Positions 30,455 through 34,650 of a stretch of DNA of 34,650 bases are shown in pieces; position 1 is the stretch's first letter, and each line of letters begins with the position of its first letter. A program made the position numbers and the translations under genes. The stretch comes from Aureobasidium sp. EXF-3400 (Eukaryota; Ascomycota; Dothideomycetes; Dothideales; Saccotheciaceae). Location: NCBI GenBank assembly GCA_024195585.1, contig SWBL01000441.1:1-34650 (forward strand). The letters run 5' to 3'. The notes below the pieces were generated by a model, which worked only from the letters and a program-made list of their open reading frames with translations, was not told where the DNA came from and made no database searches.

Positions 30455-32054
30455 GCTGGATTGTGAGCATTGGGATTGGTGGTAGAGGTCGTGCCTCCCA
30501 CTGGGTGTTTGATGGTTTCTTTCTTTCACTATTCTTCTCTCTCGACGCTCATGAGACGTCTTTCTGCAGCCCACGCTGGTTGCATTTCTTTCTAGGGCAT
30601 CATATCTTGTAATGAATTCAAGATCTTAGACTATCGGAACTTTCTTCCTCATCTATCAACCTGAAGTGCCTCCTTCAGCTATCCAACGATGCGCCCAAAA
30701 GGAAAATCTCGAGGAGGTCGAGCCTGACGCTGGCTGACAGCCTCATCGTTGATGGTGGCGTATCTAAGGCCCACTTTAGCCAAACTGGTATAACAGAACG
30801 TTTTAGGTTATCTTGTGGCTTCATCATCAGCCATGATATACAAGCAAGAGTCAAGTAGTGCATATCTTGGCAGCCACGCGAAGGACCACTTACTGTTTTG
30901 GTTCGTTTTACTGTCTCATGAGTTGAGGCTCCGCCAGCCACAGGGTGTGGCGTGTTCTAGCTCCTGCCAAAGTTGAGCCCTCCTTTACATCACTAGCTTC
31001 GATTGACAGTAGAGAGTCTACCTTGCAGACCTATATCTAAAAGCCGTAAGTGATCTTCAAGATGCAACGAGTAAACATGCAGGAATACGGTCCGAAATGA
31101 AGATCTATGCATGTATCGATAACATCCACATCGAGGTGACCACCTTTCGCAGCTTCAGCTCTCGTTTGCTACCAGCTACCGAGACAAGGAACAGTCTATT
31201 AGTACGCATTCCAAGTCGTTCGCACCTGCCTGATGACTGTTCGGTCGGCGAGCTTACAGCAGCGGGAGTATCAGCAATTCAGCACATTACTCGACGTTTC
31301 CTTCCTGACTGACGCCATGAAAGCGGTGAGTTATTGTCGTACAAGCAATACCCAGTCGTACGACGACCTATCCATATCACAAAGCGCCACACACGATACC
31401 ATGGCCAGAAGCTTCGGTGAGCCTCAAAAATATTTAACCAGATGTAAGCTTATCGCTTCGCCTGGCTGAAAATGCAGGTACAGCCGCATAGAGTTTGAGC
31501 TCTGCCTGCATGTGGACGCTTTGATGTGGCATATGATCCTTTGCAAGTGTCTCGACAGTCCGGTCGGTGACCATTGACTGAATGTGGCAATCAGTGATTT
31601 GCAACTGTACAGGGAAGGATTCCCGAATCGATTCTTCATTACGATTCGGCTGTCAGTGAATCGATCAGGTGGTCCTTTGTACGTATCGTAGCATAGTACT
31701 GACTCCATAGCAGCGCGGCATCGTTCATTCTATGCCAGAGATCACTTACTCGTTTGATGGATAAGCAAGATGTGCTTGATGTCTTCAAACTTCGAGCTTG
31801 ACCGCTCAGTGATGCTTGTTGACCGTAATGGTCCAACCTCAACAAAACGACCTCTGAGTAGCAAACCCGAGCGGCACGCAAGATCACTTATCATCTCAGA
31901 ACATGGTGAGTCGCCTCAACCTTGATAAGAATTACAGTGCCATGACGAACGATGGTTTGCTTGGGGCCCTGATATAACCTGGCAGCGCTTTCTCTTGGTG
32001 CTGAATAGTTGTCAGTCATAAGTTTCTACAGAGATGATATCAATCCAGGCGTAC

Positions 32055-32078
32055 AGGTTGCAGTATAGGTTGCAGTAT
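32055..32078 (+). repeat. 12-bp tandem duplication
   Basis: AGGTTGCAGTAT occurs twice in direct, perfect tandem. It lies about 580 bp upstream of the secreted-protein start. It may be simple replication slippage. Confidence 0.6.
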
Positions 32079-32537
32079 ACGTTCCACCCCTTGACCCGTT
32101 GCTACCTTTCCTCAGTAGAGTATCATCGAATCGTTGCATAGCGCACTCATCTATCAGCATATTTCAAGAGTTACACAAGCTGATTGGTGTCACTAAAATC
32201 AAGACGAGCGAAATGCGAGCCATGTGCTCTTCTAGGGAGACAGCCACAGCCCGTATACCTGTTCAGTTCGAGCCCGCATCCACAGCTTCGTCCGACCATG
32301 ACTTCGTATCGATGACTGCGTTTTGCTATGGCCCACAAGAGTAACCAGTGTGAACATTGAATACGGCGGTGAGCGTTTGGATTACCTCTTTCCATACATC
32401 GATCTGCATTGGACAGATAGTCAGGATCTAGAGTGACGAGAACGACGACAGTCATTGTGGGGCTTGAAACTTCCTCCTTCAATCTATCTCGAGTAATCGA
32501 TGTATGTGAGACGGACTGACTGTCCAGCTCTCTTGAG

Positions 32538-32545
32538 TATAAAAA
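32538..32545 (+). promoter_or_regulatory. TATA box of the secreted-protein gene
   Basis: TATAAAAA begins 120 bp before the ATG at 32658, followed by a C/A-rich leader. It is the best TATA box in the window, fitting a gene with strong regulated expression. Confidence 0.65.
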
Positions 32546-32657
32546 GGAGCCTCAGACCTCGTTTGAATCCCCGTCGCAGAAGCAACTCGACAACGACTTC
32601 AGAACAAAACTCTATACCACACTCATCTAGTCATTCATCCAACTTGCTCCAGCAACC

Positions 32658-33099
32658 ATGCAACTCACCACCATCCTCTCTATCGCTGCTCTTGCTCTCG
32701 CCAAGCAAGTCATAGCCACCATCTGCACAGGTACATCCACCTTCACCTCAGGCAACCTCAAAGGCACCTCCTACGACGTCGCCTGGATCGATGGCGAAGA
32801 CGCTTGCCAGTGGACTTTCGTCGCCAACGCCAACGACAATCCCTGTGGCAGGAAGTTCACCCTGCCCAATGGCTACACTTACTATCTCGGGAACTGTGGT
32901 GATGCTTCTTTTGCATTGTACAATGGAGATGGCAGTTACAACCACATTGCCGTGTACAATCCTGATTATGAGGTATGTTGTTGTGAAGATGATGAATACA
33001 GAGGAGAGAAGAGTGCTGACTGCTGTGCGTGTGGTGTAGAAGGATGATTGTGTCAACAACAATGGCCAGTACAAGGTTGTCAAGACCTGGCAGTTCTGA
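32658..33099 (+). CDS. Small secreted cysteine-containing protein (effector-like)
   Basis: Exons 32658-32972 and 33040-33099 join across a 67-nt intron (donor GTATGT, branch CTGAC, acceptor GTAG), giving 124 residues ending KVVKTWQF. Residues 1-20 (MQLTTILSIAALALAKQVIA) form a signal peptide with a likely cut before Thr21. The mature chain of about 104 residues has five cysteines at 23, 50, 63, 80 and 109, and many Tyr, Trp, Gly and Asn, suggesting a small beta-rich fold. I do not recognise a family and see no membrane segment. The ATG context CAACCATGC is good. Such proteins are often induced surface or host-interaction factors, but that is inference from size, signal and cysteines. If the intron is retained the frame stays open to 33047 and ends in a Cys-rich tail. 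Confidence 0.76.
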
Positions 33100-34102
33100 G
33101 TGTTGTGTTCTGCAGTGATGTGAAATTGACAGTGCAGCAATGCTTGCATGAGTGTGTGACGAAGGAGGGAAATGACGTCTGGAAGATGGCAAGGATGGTA
33201 ACAGGCGACGGGCAGTTTGAATCAGAGTAACAAACACAGTTAGCCTAGCAAGCTGTAACACGATCATTTGCTCCTATGAATGTCCTTGAGAGGCTCGATG
33301 CATTCAGATACACTAGAAGAAGGCAGTCTGCTTGGCTAGTGTCAGTATGGATCAATCCTTATAAGTAAATCTTTAACATTTCATACCTTGCCATCGGTAC
33401 TGCTATTAAGAGTCTTCCGAGAATGTTTGTAAGCAGTAATGGACCCTACTGCTCTTCAAACAGCACTGCCACTTTTAGCACTGATCATGTATCTTCAGCA
33501 TTTCATTCCAAGCCTGCTAAGAAATATTAGATATTTTGACTCCTGCTGTATATCCGCAATAAACTCACCATCCACCCTTACACAAACCACGATAGCCCTT
33601 CAGAACACAAAAGTCATTTGAAGATACCGAAGCCCTGAACTAGATGCAAGTGTCGACAAATGTTGATGGGACTTGATCAACTTATCAAGTGACACGATAG
33701 AACCTCCTGATTATGGCATCGACAATATGTCTGAGCGGAGATCAAAGGACGGATGGCAGGGCACGGCGACTACTTGACTGGATGACACTTACAAGGCAAC
33801 GAGATCGATTCATCACAATCACAAGAGTTGATTGAACATAACACTTTGAGTCAAGAAGAGAGAAACTTTTGCATGGGTGCCGCCATCACAACGAACCACA
33901 GGGATATCATTTTGGTTCGACATAAAAAACGCCATTTTTGTCCCGTCATAATGCACACCATGCAGGAAGAACGAGAAAGGAAAGTTTGGGCAACACCGCT
34001 TTTTGTCTTTTTTATCGCTGGTAGATAGTCCGTTTTCCCGTAACCGCTTTTCCCAGACCGATCTCTCATCATTCGAACGTCACAAACGCAGAGTTAGTGC
34101 AT
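33100..34102. other. Convergent 3' intergenic region between secreted protein and RPL17
   Basis: About 1 kb of moderately A+T-rich DNA with only short frames (60-75 codons). It should hold the two convergent 3' UTRs. No RNA gene, repeat or regulatory motif is visible. Confidence 0.35.
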
Positions 34103-34650
34103 TTATGCGGCGGTGATGGCGCGGCGGTTGCGCTGAGCGCGCTGGCGGTTGTTAAGGCGGACAGCCTCACGGCCGGCAGCCTCGGGGGCCTTCTGAACGA
34201 CCTCCTCGCCCTCAGTGAGGATCATCTCAATGTGGCAGGGGTTGGACATGTAAGGGTTGATCTGGAGGAAGGTGTTAGTTGAGGGTGTTGAGTCGACAGG
34301 TGGAGGGGTCAAAACGTACGCGACCGTGGGCACGGTATGTACGGCGGCGCTGCTTGGGGGCCTGGTTGACCTGGATGTGCTTGACAATCAGGTTGGAGGT
34401 GTCAAGACCCTTGGTGTCGGCGTTGGCCTCGGCGTTCTTGAGGAGCGAGAGGATGAACTCGGCAGACTTGACGGGCCAGCGGGCCTTGGAGACACCGAAC
34501 TGCTTGCCTTTTTCAGATATCAATATGTGTGTTCTTGAACCCAGGTGGACTTTCAATCCCCATATGCATCCTCGCAGCTGGCAGACTTACCCTGGGCGGT
34601 GCGGCCAGTGCTCCCGGCATAACGTCTCATGGGGACGGCCTCGGCGTGGT
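34103..34650 (-). CDS. rpl17: 60S ribosomal protein L17 (uL22), C-terminal three exons
   Basis: The reverse strand holds exon pieces 34650-34591 (cut by the window edge), 34507-34320 and 34261-34103, with introns of 83 and 58 nt (donors GTAAGT and GTACGT; acceptors AAAAG and CCAG). The joined sequence reads [15 protein letters not shown], then [18 protein letters not shown], then [22 protein letters not shown], then [17 protein letters not shown], and ends NRRAITAA. The [20 protein letters not shown] block is diagnostic of L17/uL22, which lines the peptide exit tunnel. The reading frame is conserved over both junctions, with the second intron falling exactly between HGR and INP. The 5' end lies outside the window. 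A conserved, intron-bearing housekeeping gene. Confidence 0.97.

Larger units (their letters stand above)
30455..32657. other. 2.2-kb spacer before the secreted-protein gene
   Basis: No reading frame over 105 codons. A 12-bp tandem duplication is at 32055-32078. The last 120 bp carry a TATA box (32538-32545) and a leader rich in C and A up to the ATG at 32658. Nothing else is supported in the remaining 2 kb. Confidence 0.4.

Noticed and set aside
32546..32600. tRNA-like T-arm (GTTTGAATCCCCG) before the secreted-protein gene
   Set aside because: The flanking bases do not pair and no D arm or anticodon arm can be found upstream.
1..34650. CRISPR arrays, insertion sequences, LTR elements or viral inserts
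   Set aside because: No regularly spaced repeats, transposase, integrase or reverse-transcriptase motifs were seen in any frame.

Overview
The window is nuclear DNA of a filamentous ascomycete (Pezizomycotina; a Dothideomycete is my guess, at low confidence). The evidence is the gene content: two cytosolic ribosomal protein genes, a CYP65-like P450, an Ecm3-type carrier, a FYVE protein, a fatty alcohol oxidase and a fungal-type transcription factor-like protein. The introns agree, being mostly 48-104 nt with GT..AG ends and CTRAY branch points. There is no operon structure, CRISPR array, phage or recognisable transposon.

Layout, left to right. At the left edge are the first 28 codons of RPS5 (-). 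Then come an SRA/YDG-domain protein (+, 2 exons), a WRAP73/Wdr8 WD-repeat protein (+, 3 exons), and a cytochrome P450 (-, 4 exons) convergent with it. Next are an Ecm3/auxin-efflux-carrier-like membrane protein (+), a small Cys-rich protein (-), and the CENP-X/MHF2 histone-fold protein (+), whose promoter holds two adjacent ACGCGT boxes. These are followed by a small heat-shock protein with a long His/Pro/Gly-rich arm (-) and a FYVE-finger protein (-). After about 2.5 kb with no gene comes a long-chain fatty alcohol oxidase (+, 2 exons) ending in the peroxisomal signal AKL. A gene-poor tract of about 3.8 kb carries one tRNA-Tyr(GUA) gene with a 13-nt intron. Then come an unrecognised ORF (-), a transcription factor-like protein without a zinc cluster (+, 2 exons), a small secreted cysteine-containing protein (+, 2 exons) behind a good TATA box, and the 3' three exons of RPL17 (-) at the right edge.

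The genes do not form one pathway. Housekeeping genes (ribosome, tRNA, spindle pole/kinetochore, chaperone, endosome) are mixed with accessory ones (P450, FAO, secreted protein, orphan ORF). Compact gene-dense DNA fills the first 13 kb, and wide intergenic spaces of 1.6-2.8 kb dominate the rest. Several apparent long reading frames begin at TTG; I moved those starts to a real ATG. For WRAP73 this meant placing a 25-nt first exon upstream of a 309-nt intron.

The observations I find most worth checking are: the tandem MCB boxes before CENP-X, the long acidic tail on CENP-X, the orphan ORF with a second coding-like frame, the secreted protein whose retained intron would encode a Cys-rich tail, the PTS1 on the fatty alcohol oxidase, and the repeated [N/D]PFF motifs in the SRA protein. 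I did not find a clearly new multi-gene system.
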